From: Armatimonadetes bacterium 55-13 | GTDB lineage: Bacteria; Armatimonadota; Fimbriimonadia; Fimbriimonadales; Fimbriimonadaceae | DNA: 64,000 nucleotides | Direction of reading: 5' to 3' | Assembly: GCA_001898035.1 (NCBI GenBank) | Contig: MKRX01000006.1 | Location: 372,436 to 436,435, forward strand | Program-made: the position numbers and the translations under genes | The notes under the pieces: model-generated | Told to the model about the DNA's origin: nothing | Databases searched by the model: none | The model's input: the letters and a program-made list of their open reading frames with translations, nothing else | Shown: positions 9,130 through 17,301 of the stretch, piece after piece | How positions within the stretch are numbered: position 1 is the first letter of the stretch | Layout of the letters: every line of letters starts with the position of its first letter

Positions 9130-10209
9130 CTATGCCGCCTTCGCAAACGCCCGCATCGCTAGTCCCGATGCGACCGAAAGGTCGAGGCCGGATTCGTCGG
9201 GATCGCCCATGTGAGCGACCCGAGGATTGGCAAAAACGTCCTGGAGTGTCGTAGGAATCGTGAGCTTGTGGGAGAAGTACTCGGCCAAGCCCATCAGCTT
9301 CGCCCCTCCACCCGTCAGCAAAATGTGGTCGATGGTCTTAGCCTGACTGCCTTCTTGCTGCTGCGATTGATAGTAGTTCAGCGACCTTCTGATCTCACGG
9401 ACTAAGTCGTCTACGTGAGGCTGAAGAACGCGAAGAGGAGGATTCTCCTTCGGCTTGCCTTCCTCCAGCAATTCGCGGAGGTCAAGTTGAGCTTTCCCGC
9501 TCTCCGCATCCTCGTCCGAAAGCTTGAAGTAGCTTTTGAGCGCCTGGGTCAACGTGTCGGCGCCCTGGGGGATAGATCGAGTCATTGAGAAGACCGAGTT
9601 GCTCACGACCGAAACGTTAGTCGTCGCCGATCCTACGTCAACCAGTGCGACCGTCTTCTCCGCCCACTCGTTATCCAAATCGGCCTCGACCAAGGCCCGA
9701 TACATCGCGAACGCTTCAATGTCAACCGACTCCACTTCCAAGCCAGCGCTTTCACAAGCTTGCATGCGGCTCTCAACCACATCCTTGGGAGCAGCCACCA
9801 TCAGGACGTCCATCTGGTTCTCATCGACCGGACCGATGATTTCAAACTCGATATAGCTGTCCTCAACGGAATTCGGGACATACCGGCTTGCTTCGAACTT
9901 GATCGATCGGCGCAAGGTGGCTTCCGCCATCTTTGGCATTCGAACCTGGCGAACGACGACTGAACCGCCCGAAACGGCGATCATCGCGCCGCTGGCGTGG
10001 ATGTTGTTCTCCTTGCACATCGCTTTGAGACGAGCGCTCAGACTTGCCACATCCACCACCACGCCATCTTTGATCGCGTCCGGCGGGGTCATCGTCTGCG
10101 CCACTCGCTGCACGCGCCAGCCATTAGCCTGCTTCTCAAACTGAATGACCTTGATCGTGTGGTGACCCATGTCAACGCCGATATAACTCTTCTTACTGAA
10201 CATTCCCAT
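9130..10209 (-). CDS. pilM: PilM, actin-like ATPase of the pilus assembly platform
   Basis: A 359-aa cytoplasmic actin-fold protein. ATP-binding signatures are phosphate-1 YIGVDMGHHTIKVIQFE, phosphate-2 ALVDVGSATTNVSVV and the adenosine motif ILLTGGGAKLMGLAEYF. The start at 10209 (MGMFSKKSYIG) is set by GGAGG 9 nt upstream and lies 2 bp after the preceding HTH gene's stop. It binds PilN's N-terminus and completes the PilMNOP-Q set; the PilB/PilT motors and PilC are not in the window. Confidence 0.93.
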   Translation of the reverse strand: MGMFSKKSYIGVDMGHHTIKVIQFEKQANGWRVQRVAQTMTPPDAIKDGVVVDVASLSARLKAMCKENNIHASGAMIAVSGGSVVVRQVRMPKMAEATLRRSIKFEASRYVPNSVEDSYIEFEIIGPVDENQMDVLMVAAPKDVVESRMQACESAGLEVESVDIEAFAMYRALVEADLDNEWAEKTVALVDVGSATTNVSVVSNSVFSMTRSIPQGADTLTQALKSYFKLSDEDAESGKAQLDLRELLEEGKPKENPPLRVLQPHVDDLVREIRRSLNYYQSQQQEGSQAKTIDHILLTGGGAKLMGLAEYFSHKLTIPTTLQDVFANPRVAHMGDPDESGLDLSVASGLAMRAFAKAA

Positions 10210-10211
10210 GG

Positions 10212-10670
10212 TTAGGCCTCCATCTCCCGCTGCTTGCCCTGGAGATTCAGCCACTCGTCCACGGCGGTACGGGCGAATCGCCACTTGCCGTCGATGAGAA
10301 GAGCCGGAACCTGGCCTTCACTGGCCATCTGCTCCAAAACGCTCGGAGGAATGCGGAGGTATTGAGCGGCTTCGCGAAGGGTCATTACCGTGTGCTGGTT
10401 GGCGACGACGGCGCGGAACAAGCCGCTGAGCTGCTCTGGTGAAAGGAAGAGCTCCAACCGAACGACGCCACCCTGGGTCACGGCCGGATTGGGCGGGTCC
10501 GGGACTCTGGTCTCTTCGTGTGCTGGTTCCATGTAGGTCTCCACTTTCGGTTTCGGTTCCGGCTTGGGGGCCGGGTTTTCAATGACTTCGATAGTCGGCG
10601 GCTGCGCTTCGCTGGGGAGCGGCGTCCCATTGGTCTGCGCGGCCTGCCGAATGGCATCCGCGAGGTTCAT
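10212..10670 (-). CDS. Excisionase/MerR-type helix-turn-helix protein embedded in the pil operon
   Basis: A 152-aa protein. The first half is Pro/Glu/Lys-rich and probably disordered. The C-terminal half is a winged HTH of the excisionase family: TLREAAQYLRIPPSVLEQMASEGQVPAL followed by KWRFARTAVDEWL, the usual 'W-R-F/I-x-x-x-x-(L/V)-x-x-(W/F)-(L/I)' ending. It overlaps the ExeA-like gene by 4 bp and abuts pilM. It may regulate the pilus operon or act as a structural adaptor; both are inference. Confidence 0.8.
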   Translation of the reverse strand: MNLADAIRQAAQTNGTPLPSEAQPPTIEVIENPAPKPEPKPKVETYMEPAHEETRVPDPPNPAVTQGGVVRLELFLSPEQLSGLFRAVVANQHTVMTLREAAQYLRIPPSVLEQMASEGQVPALLIDGKWRFARTAVDEWLNLQGKQREMEA

Positions 10671-11485
10671 GCGGCCTCCTTCCCTGTAAACTCACTGACC
10701 ACGCTGTGAACCAGGTAGCCATCGATCAGCTTCGCCTTTTGAGCGAAGCCAACCATCAGCGCGTTGTCCGCAATCTGACTGATGAGTCTTGGGTATCCCT
10801 TGGTGAACTTGTGAATTTCGTAAATCGCGTCCGGAGAGAAGGGGCTGGTTTCCGCGGTGTAGCCGGCAACACGGAGGCGGTGAAGGATCATCTCTCCCGT
10901 CTCGGTTACATCCAGCGGCCGCAAAGTCTGGCGAACGGCGAGGCGCTGCTCTAATGCGGGAACCTTCGCAATCTTCGGGCGGAGTTCGCTTTGACCAAGA
11001 AGAACAAGCGACAGTAAGAACTGGTCGTTCATCTGGCAGTTCAAGAGGAGCCGCAGCTCTTCGAGCGTGCTGGTCGAGCGAATCAGATGCGCCTCGTCGA
11101 TCATAAGCACGACTCGCTGTCCGCGCTCGTAGAAGAACAAGAGCTGCTTGTGGAGCTCTTGAACCAGAACCTGGCGGTTGCGAGAGGTCGTCTCAAAATC
11201 CAGCTGCGCCAAGATCTCTTGCAAAATCTGAACGGGCGTCAAGATCGGGTTAACGATCAGGACAACTCGGTTGTGAACCGGGTCCAGGAGGTCCAATAGC
11301 TTTCGGCTAACGGTCGTCTTACCAAGACCGATATCGCCTGAAAGCATCGCCGCGCCCTTGTTGCGCGAAATCGCGTAGTGCAACATCATGAGCGCGTCTT
11401 CGTGGCCTCGGCTCATATAAAGGAACCGTGGGTCAGGTGTCAGGCTGAACGGTGGCTCGGTCAAACCCCAATATGCTTCGTACAT
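10667..11485 (-). CDS. ExeA-like AAA ATPase (general secretion pathway A type)
   Basis: A 272-aa P-loop ATPase. It opens MYEAYWGLTEPPFSLTPDPRFLYMS..H, the ExeA signature, then Walker A GDIGLGKTTVSRKLL, Walker B VVLMIDEAHLI and a sensor/arginine region (LEQRLAVRQTL). Family members use ATP to help insert or assemble secretin multimers. The peptidoglycan-binding domain found in long ExeA is absent. The start at 11485 is chosen for the family N-terminus and an upstream GGAGA. First gene of the seven-gene pilus operon. Confidence 0.88.
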   Translation of the reverse strand: MYEAYWGLTEPPFSLTPDPRFLYMSRGHEDALMMLHYAISRNKGAAMLSGDIGLGKTTVSRKLLDLLDPVHNRVVLIVNPILTPVQILQEILAQLDFETTSRNRQVLVQELHKQLLFFYERGQRVVLMIDEAHLIRSTSTLEELRLLLNCQMNDQFLLSLVLLGQSELRPKIAKVPALEQRLAVRQTLRPLDVTETGEMILHRLRVAGYTAETSPFSPDAIYEIHKFTKGYPRLISQIADNALMVGFAQKAKLIDGYLVHSVVSEFTGKEAA

Positions 11486-11770
11486 GAACAAATCTCCGCG
11501 GGCGAAAACCCAGTAATTCTTCTCGGGTCTTTGAAACGAAAAGCTCAGGAAGAACCCTAGGTTTTTTGCTTGGCAGCCCTGAAGGGAGTTCAAAAGCCTT
11601 GGAGAAATTCTTTCGACGAGGAAAGAAGCTCTTCTTCGAGCCGACCGCGCCTCCCTGCACGTGCCAAACACACTATTTCCCCGCCAATTGGAGAAAGAAC
11701 AAGGTAACCGTAAGGGGATTCGAGCGGCGATCCTTAACCGAGTAAGCCCCACCCCTCGTCCTGCGAGTGT
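11486..11770. other. Intergenic region between the divergent pil and pyr operons
   Basis: About 285 bp without a convincing coding sequence. It must contain the minus-strand promoter for the exeA-like/pil operon. No PyrR-type RNA attenuator (anti-antiterminator hairpin plus terminator) is visible in front of pyrR; the CATAAT at 11771 lies only 8 nt from the ATG and leaves no room for a leader. Confidence 0.5.
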
Positions 11771-11776
11771 CATAAT
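11771..11776 (+). promoter_or_regulatory. -10-like element 8 nt before the pyrR start (leaderless candidate)
   Basis: CATAAT, 5 of 6 matches to the sigma-70 -10 consensus, ends 8 nt before the ATG and no Shine-Dalgarno lies between. Transcription would start at or next to the start codon. No clear -35. Confidence 0.5.
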
Positions 11777-11784
11777 CCTCCCCG

Positions 11785-12315
11785 ATGGGCACAGTCCTGC
11801 TAGACGCCGGAGGCATGCGGCGCACCCTTGGTCGCATGGCGCACGAAATACTTGAGGCCAACGGCGGCGCGGAAGACCTCGTTGTGGTTGGAGTTATGCG
11901 ACGAGGTTGGCCAGTCGCCAAACGCCTCGCCTTCCTCATGACACAAATCGAAGGATCGACCGTCCCGTGCGGCAAACTCGATATTCGAGCGCACCGAGAT
12001 GACCGCAAAGTCAGCGAAGAGAACGAAAGCGAGATCCCTTTTCAAATCAACGGGAAGAAAGTCGTCCTGGTGGATGAAGTCATCTATACCGGACGGACGA
12101 TCCGTGCCGCGCTCGATGCGCTGATGAGTTTCGGAAGGCCCCAAAGCGTGCAATTGGCCGTTTTAGTGGATCGAGGTCACCGCGAACTACCCATCACCGC
12201 TAACTACTGTGGCAAGATCGTAAGCACCGAGAAGGACGACCATATTGTGGTGAAAGTCAACGAATTTGACGGAGAGGACGCCGTGGTGCTGGAAAGCGCC
12301 GAGGGAGAAGCCTAA
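11785..12315 (+). CDS. pyrR: PyrR-type regulator / uracil phosphoribosyltransferase
   Basis: A 176-aa type-I phosphoribosyltransferase fold. The PRPP loop VVLVDEVIYTGRTIRAALDAL and the substrate loop VGVMRRGWPVAKRLA are intact. In Firmicutes PyrR binds pyr mRNA attenuators and has modest UPRT activity. Here no attenuator is visible upstream and the transcript looks leaderless, so any RNA-binding role would have to act elsewhere or be absent. First gene of pyrR-pyrB-pyrC. Confidence 0.9.
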   Translation: MGTVLLDAGGMRRTLGRMAHEILEANGGAEDLVVVGVMRRGWPVAKRLAFLMTQIEGSTVPCGKLDIRAHRDDRKVSEENESEIPFQINGKKVVLVDEVIYTGRTIRAALDALMSFGRPQSVQLAVLVDRGHRELPITANYCGKIVSTEKDDHIVVKVNEFDGEDAVVLESAEGEA

Positions 12316-12317
12316 AC

Positions 12318-13322
12318 ATGCCCCGCAACCTATTGGGAATTAGACATCTGGCCCAAGACGACATTAACGAGCTCATCAGCTTGGCCGCCGATTTTAAACT
12401 TCGAATCATCGAAGGCAAGGCGGTCCCCGAACTCTCGAAAGAAGTGGTCGGGATGCTCTTCTTTGAAAACTCGACCCGAACAAGGGTCTCCTTTGAGCAA
12501 GCGGCCCATTACCTAAGGATGAAGACCGCCAACTTCTCCGCCGGAAGCTCCTCAATGAGCAAAGGTGAGACGTTGAAGGACACCATTCTCACGCTACGAT
12601 ACGAACGACTGAACGGCCTGGTAATGCGGCACCGAATGTCCGGTTCAACCGCGCTCGCCGCTCGTTATTTCGGTGGCCCCGTTCTCAATGCCGGAGACGG
12701 ACAGCACGAACACCCAACCCAGGCGCTTGGCGACGCCCTGACCGTTCTCGAACGGAAGGGACAGATCAAAGATTTGACCGTCGCCATCGTCGGCGATGTC
12801 GAGCACTCTCGAGTCGCCCGGTCCAACGCATGGCTTTTCAGCAAGCTTGGCGCCGAAGTTCGCTTCGTCGGACCCAGAACCCTCATCCCGGCGCACCCCC
12901 AGCTTTTGCCCGGAGAGGTCTATCACGATCTTCGCAACGGCATCGAAGGCGCGGACGTCATCATCTGCCTCCGACTGCAAAAGGAGCGCATGGCTCAAGG
13001 GCTGCTCAGCTCGATTTCCGAGTACGCCAGCATGTACCAAGTCAACCGAGAGACCCTGAGATGGGCGAATCGAGAATGCCTCGTCATGCACCCCGGACCC
13101 CTCAACCGAGGCATCGAAGTGGACGACGTAGCCGCCGATGGCGACCACTCCGTCATCACGACCCAAATCGAAAACGGAATCTTCGTCCGCATGGCCTCCC
13201 TCTACTGGGTCTTCACCAGCGAGGCAAAGCCTTCGTCCCCGCCGGAACTCAAGGTTAAGACCGCTAAGGCAAAGACCCCCGCCAAGGCCAAGCGCACCGC
13301 CGCAGGAGCAAAGAAGAAGTGA
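12318..13322 (+). CDS. pyrB: Aspartate carbamoyltransferase catalytic chain with a lysine-rich tail
   Basis: Second step of pyrimidine synthesis: carbamoyl phosphate plus aspartate. 334 aa. The carbamoyl-phosphate loop FFENSTRTRVSFEQAA, GSSSMSKGETLKDT, MRHRMSGS, GDGQHEHPTQALGDALT and MHPGPLNRG are all present. The protein exceeds the usual ~305-310 aa by a C-terminal extension of roughly 25 residues made of Lys, Ala, Pro and Thr (KVKTAKAKTPAKAKRTAAG..). A ribosome site (GAGGGAG) lies within the pyrR end. The stop overlaps the pyrC GTG start. Confidence 0.95.
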   Translation: MPRNLLGIRHLAQDDINELISLAADFKLRIIEGKAVPELSKEVVGMLFFENSTRTRVSFEQAAHYLRMKTANFSAGSSSMSKGETLKDTILTLRYERLNGLVMRHRMSGSTALAARYFGGPVLNAGDGQHEHPTQALGDALTVLERKGQIKDLTVAIVGDVEHSRVARSNAWLFSKLGAEVRFVGPRTLIPAHPQLLPGEVYHDLRNGIEGADVIICLRLQKERMAQGLLSSISEYASMYQVNRETLRWANRECLVMHPGPLNRGIEVDDVAADGDHSVITTQIENGIFVRMASLYWVFTSEAKPSSPPELKVKTAKAKTPAKAKRTAAGAKKK

Positions 13323-14641
13323 GAACCCTTCTCAAAAACGGTCGAATCCTCGACCCCTCACAGGACCTCGATATCGTCGGGCACCTGATTATTGAAGACA
13401 GCCAGGTCGTCGAATTCGGTGAAGAAGTCGATCTGTCTGAGATCGACGAAGTTTACGACTGTACCGGCATGTGGATCACCCCCGGCTTGGTGGACCCGCA
13501 CGTTCACCTCCGAGAACCCGGCCAGCAGCATAAAGAAACCATCGTCAGCGGCACTCAAGCCGCCGCCGCCGGTGGCTTTTCCACCATTTGCTGCATGCCG
13601 AATACTGATCCGCCTCTCGACAACCCCGCGCTTGTTGACTTCATCCTCGATAAGTCCGCATCGCCCGAAGCCGGCGGCGTTTTTGTTGCCCCCGTTGGCG
13701 CTCTCACCGTCAACATGGCTGGCGAGCGCCTCACCGATCTCTCCGCCCTCAAGCGAGCTGGAATCATTGCCGCCAGCGACGAAGGCTTCCCCATCCAGAA
13801 CTCCGCCATGATGCAACAGGCCATGGAGTTCTGCGTGCAGTTGGATCTGCCGATCATGGCCCACTGCGAAGACCTGAGCCTCACTGAAGACGCCAGCATG
13901 AACGAAGGCGCAGTCAGTGCCATGCTCGGACTCAAAGGCATGCCCCGGTCGGCGGAGGAGATCATGGTAATGCGCAACTGTCTTCTCAGTCTGCACACCA
14001 ACTGCCAACTTCACATCATGCGAGTCAGCACCTGGGGTGCCGTCGAGATGATCCGCCAAGCCAAGTACCTGGGCGCACCCGTCACATGTGAAATCTGCCC
14101 CATGCACTTCACCTTCACCGAAGAAGCCGTCGGTGAGTTCGACACTCTCTTCAAGATCACGCCGCCGCTTAGAACCCAGCTCGACATCGACATGATTTAC
14201 CAGGGCTTGAACGATGGCACCATCGACTGTATCTCCAGCGACCACTCGCCCCACGCCTCCCACGAAGTGGAAGTCCCCTTCGAGGAAGCGCCGTTTGGAC
14301 ATTCCGGCCTGGAATCCACGGTTGGCGTGACGCTGACGATGCTCACGCATCGCGGCGTTCTGAGCCCGTTGGAAACCATCCGCAAGCTAAGCACCAAACC
14401 CGCAGAAATTCTTCGTCTGGAGGCAGGCACGTTGCGTCCCGGTGAAACCCCGGTTGCCCAAGTCACCGTTATCGATCCCGAATGCGAATGGGTTTTCGAC
14501 CGTCATAAGACGTTCAGCAAATCAAAAAATTCGCCATTCCATGGAATGACCCTAAAGGGCAAAGCGATGCTCACCTTCTGCGGCAGCGAAATCTACCGCG
14601 ATGCGCTCTTTTCGGACGACCGCTACACCATCAATGAGTAG
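13319..14641 (+). CDS. pyrC: Dihydroorotase, class I
   Basis: Third step of pyrimidine synthesis, cyclising carbamoyl aspartate. 440-aa amidohydrolase barrel. Metal ligands: HxH in GLVDPHVHLREPGQQHKE, His in IMAHCEDLSLTE, His in NCQLHIMRVST and Asp in CISSDHSPHA. The start is GTG at 13319 (GTGA overlap with pyrB; AGGAG about 11 nt upstream inside the pyrB tail). Often partnered with PyrB in a complex in organisms with class I enzymes; the operon order fits. Confidence 0.95.
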   Translation: MRTLLKNGRILDPSQDLDIVGHLIIEDSQVVEFGEEVDLSEIDEVYDCTGMWITPGLVDPHVHLREPGQQHKETIVSGTQAAAAGGFSTICCMPNTDPPLDNPALVDFILDKSASPEAGGVFVAPVGALTVNMAGERLTDLSALKRAGIIAASDEGFPIQNSAMMQQAMEFCVQLDLPIMAHCEDLSLTEDASMNEGAVSAMLGLKGMPRSAEEIMVMRNCLLSLHTNCQLHIMRVSTWGAVEMIRQAKYLGAPVTCEICPMHFTFTEEAVGEFDTLFKITPPLRTQLDIDMIYQGLNDGTIDCISSDHSPHASHEVEVPFEEAPFGHSGLESTVGVTLTMLTHRGVLSPLETIRKLSTKPAEILRLEAGTLRPGETPVAQVTVIDPECEWVFDRHKTFSKSKNSPFHGMTLKGKAMLTFCGSEIYRDALFSDDRYTINE

Positions 14642-14678
14642 ATTCGGATCAAGCCAGCCACTCCCATCGAGAAAAACG

Positions 14679-15452
14679 ATGGCGGCTTGGCGCTTGATTG
14701 TGAGCTTGTTCGGTCTTGTCGCCTTGGTTGGCTGCAAGACCGGAACGTTGCCTGATCCGAATGATCCCGCCGAAGCGGGCATCCTCGCCCCCGAGGTCAT
14801 TCGCCGCCAACTCAAAGGCGCGTCCGACAGCCTGCTGGAGCGCGTGGCCAAGCGTCAAATCACCGACGCCGAATTTCACGACCTGATGGCCAAACGCGCC
14901 AACGAGCTTCTCAACGATCTTCCGATGGATAAAATCGATGCCGATCAAGCCTGGGAATACGCTGAAGTCCTCCGCACCGCCAAGCACTGGGATCAAGCCG
15001 AAAAGATGCTCAAAATCGCCGTTGATTTTGCGATCAAAACGAAGAACGAGGACCGCAGAATCAACGATACGCTTCGGTTGGCCCATGCACAAGCCATGCA
15101 AGGCAAAGTCGAAGAAGGCATCAAGACCGCCGAGAGAGTAATGGACGCCAGCCCAACCGGCTCCGCCCCCATTCTCCCCGCCGTTCTATTGGAGATAACA
15201 CCCGCTGCCGAAGGCAAAGGGCACGACCTCGAGCTTGCCAAGCTCTTGGAAGATGCCATCGCCAAGCATATGGCGACAAAGGTCGATCTCAAAACCCAGG
15301 GAGGAACCGACTTCATTCTCGCTCGACCGCATCACGTCCGAAATGCTTGGGGCAAGGTCGTACAACTCTATGCCCGTTCAGGCAAAGAGAAAGAAGCAAC
15401 CGAGGCTCTCAAGCGAGCGGAGGAAATGCTGGATTCAATGCACCGTGTCTAA
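14679..15452 (+). CDS. Lipoprotein with TPR-like helical repeats
   Basis: A 257-aa predicted lipoprotein: MAAWRLIVSLFGLVALVGC with lipobox L-V-G-C. The mature part is all-helical with TPR-like pairs (EYAEVLRTAKHWDQAEKML; LRLAHAQAMQGKVEEGI; LYARSGKEKEATEALKRAEE). An in-frame ATG at 14634, inside the pyrC stop region, would add 15 residues. It probably acts as an envelope-anchored scaffold; no specific function is recognised. Its 3' end overlaps the convergent maf gene by 18 bp. Confidence 0.8.
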   Translation: MAAWRLIVSLFGLVALVGCKTGTLPDPNDPAEAGILAPEVIRRQLKGASDSLLERVAKRQITDAEFHDLMAKRANELLNDLPMDKIDADQAWEYAEVLRTAKHWDQAEKMLKIAVDFAIKTKNEDRRINDTLRLAHAQAMQGKVEEGIKTAERVMDASPTGSAPILPAVLLEITPAAEGKGHDLELAKLLEDAIAKHMATKVDLKTQGGTDFILARPHHVRNAWGKVVQLYARSGKEKEATEALKRAEEMLDSMHRV

Positions 15453-16013
15453 CATCTCGCGAAGGAGTTCGAGAGGCAACCCGATCACGTTGCTGATCGA
15501 ACCCTCCACCGATACCACGAACCCCGCCGCGCCCCCCTGAATCGCATAAGCGCCTGCCTTGTCCATCGGCTCCCCGGTCGCCACGTACTTGGCGATCTCC
15601 GCGTCCGAGAGTTCACGAAACCGAACTTGGGTCGTTGCCGCATCCGCCGCCCCTTCCCCATCCCTTGCCAACGCGAGCCCCGTAATCACCACATGAGATC
15701 GGCCCGCGAGTTGACCAAGCATCGATTGCGCATCGGCCACGTCTGTCGGCTTGGCTAACTGCGTAAACTGCCCTGCCTCTGACTCAAATGCTACGACCGT
15801 ATCGCCCCCGATGACCAACTTCCCAGGATGCCGCAAAGAAACCGCCTTGGCCTTCGCCAACGCCAATCCTTTCGCCGTCTCCCAAGGGTCACTTACCGTC
15901 AAGGCATCCTCATCCAGATCGGCCGAGTCGATCTCAAAAGTGTCGACAAGCTCCTTAAGAAGCTCTTGTCGGCGGGGAGAAGCGGACGCCAAAACCACTG
16001 GAATCTCGATCAT
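15435..16013 (-). CDS. maf: Maf family nucleoside triphosphate pyrophosphatase
   Basis: A 192-aa cytoplasmic house-cleaning enzyme that hydrolyses non-canonical or modified NTPs (dTTP/UTP-type in many members). Signatures: VVLASASPRRQELLKEL at the N-terminus, LVIGGDTVVAFE with the catalytic Asp, and KAGAYAIQGGAAGFV near the C-terminus. The start at MIEIPVV follows the family; MVSVLM 15 nt upstream is an alternative. Confidence 0.92.
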   Translation of the reverse strand: MIEIPVVLASASPRRQELLKELVDTFEIDSADLDEDALTVSDPWETAKGLALAKAKAVSLRHPGKLVIGGDTVVAFESEAGQFTQLAKPTDVADAQSMLGQLAGRSHVVITGLALARDGEGAADAATTQVRFRELSDAEIAKYVATGEPMDKAGAYAIQGGAAGFVVSVEGSISNVIGLPLELLREMLDTVH

Positions 16014-16116
16014 GAGAACCGAAACCATACCGCTTCCCGAACCTCGAGGCCCTATTCTTTGACCCTAGGACCCCTGCCTACTCAACGAATCGGCCAAAAT
16101 AAGTCAGGCACCCGGA

Positions 16117-17220
16117 ATGAGAGTCCCCTTCTACGATATCAAAGCTCAGTACGACGAATTGCAGACAGAAATGGATCGAGTGGTCCATGAGGTGATTTCG
16201 GGAGGCGCCTACATCATGGGCCCCCACCACAAAGCCTTTGAGGAAGAGTGCGCCGCTCTCCATAACGTCAAACACGCCATCGCCGTGAACTCTGGAACCG
16301 ACGCTCTTCGCATCATCATGGACGCCATCGGCATCGGTGCGGGAGACGAAGTCATCACCACCGCCTTCACCTTCGTCGCCTCCACCGAAACCATCGTTCA
16401 AACCGGCGCTACCCCCGTCTTTGTCGATATCGATCCCGAGACCTACTGCATCGATCCCGCCAAGATCGAAGCCGCCATCACCCCGAAGACCAAGGCCATC
16501 ATGCCGATCCACCTCTTCGGCCAACTCTCGGACGTCAAAGCGATCAAGGCTATCGCCGATCGACACAACCTCCAAATCATCGAGGATGCCGCCCAGGCCT
16601 TCGGTTGTCACCACGACGGAACCTTTGCCGGAAACTGGGGCATCGCCGCCGGATTCAGCTTCTACGTAACCAAGAACCTCGGCGCCTGCGGAGACGGTGG
16701 AATGATCGTCACCAACGACGATGAAGTGGCCGCCAACTGTAAGTCCCTCCGAATTCACGGCATGGGCCGCGAGCGGTACTACTACGACCATGTCGGCTAC
16801 ACCAGCCGACTCTCGGAACTGAACGCCGCCTACATGCGAACCAAACTCCCGGTCCTGGATACGTGGAATGACCGCCGCGCCAAGTTCGCCCAAATCTACA
16901 TCGACACCCTCCAGGGCTCAAACGTGAAACTGCCCATCGTCAGCAGCGGCAACAACACCACCTGGCACCAGTTCTCGATCCAAGTCGATAACCGAGACGC
17001 CCTCCAAGCTCACCTCAAGGAACAGGGGATCGACTCCATGATCTACTACCCCGTCCCCCTCCACTTCCACGAGCCCTACGCCAAGTACGGACAAGGAAAG
17101 GGCTCCCTCCCGGTCACCGAAGAAGTCACCGACAAGATCCTCAACCTCCCCATCCACCCTCACCTGACCGAAGAGCAAGTCAAATACGCCGCCGAGACGA
17201 TTAAGTCGTTCGTTGGTTAA
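16117..17220 (+). CDS. DegT/DnrJ/EryC1-type sugar aminotransferase
   Basis: A 367-aa PLP enzyme, probably transaminating a nucleotide-linked keto sugar for surface glycan. Motifs: AVNSGTDALRIIMDAIGIG, AFTFVASTETI, IEDAAQAFG with the PLP-binding Asp, and the Schiff-base Lys in SFYVTKNLGACGDGGMI. It is followed by GNAT/FemAB-like, GT2 and TIGR03790-like genes on the same strand, suggesting an envelope glycan role. Confidence 0.92.
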   Translation: MRVPFYDIKAQYDELQTEMDRVVHEVISGGAYIMGPHHKAFEEECAALHNVKHAIAVNSGTDALRIIMDAIGIGAGDEVITTAFTFVASTETIVQTGATPVFVDIDPETYCIDPAKIEAAITPKTKAIMPIHLFGQLSDVKAIKAIADRHNLQIIEDAAQAFGCHHDGTFAGNWGIAAGFSFYVTKNLGACGDGGMIVTNDDEVAANCKSLRIHGMGRERYYYDHVGYTSRLSELNAAYMRTKLPVLDTWNDRRAKFAQIYIDTLQGSNVKLPIVSSGNNTTWHQFSIQVDNRDALQAHLKEQGIDSMIYYPVPLHFHEPYAKYGQGKGSLPVTEEVTDKILNLPIHPHLTEEQVKYAAETIKSFVG

Positions 17221-17230
17221 CGCCAGTTAG

Positions 17231-17258
17231 AAGGTTGCCTCCCGACGGAGGCAACCTT
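17231..17258 (+). terminator. Hairpin after the aminotransferase
   Basis: Perfect 12-bp stem (AAGGTTGCCTCC / GGAGGCAACCTT) with a 4-nt loop, 10 bp past the stop codon. There is no T-tract, so it is a U-less terminator or stabiliser. Confidence 0.6.
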
Positions 17259-17288
17259 AATCGCCCCAACTTCCAAACTCGAGTCCGT

Positions 17289-17294
17289 CATACT
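17289..17294 (+). promoter_or_regulatory. -10-like element 7 nt before the GNAT gene
   Basis: CATACT ends 7 nt before the ATG at 17302 and follows a terminator-like hairpin; no Shine-Dalgarno lies between. Candidate leaderless promoter. Confidence 0.45.
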
Positions 17295-17301
17295 TATCCC
17301 A

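Noticed and set aside
11700-11784. Imperfect dyad in the pyrR upstream region as a PyrR attenuator
   Set aside because: Pairing is poor, there is no T-tract, and no PyrR-loop consensus is seen.
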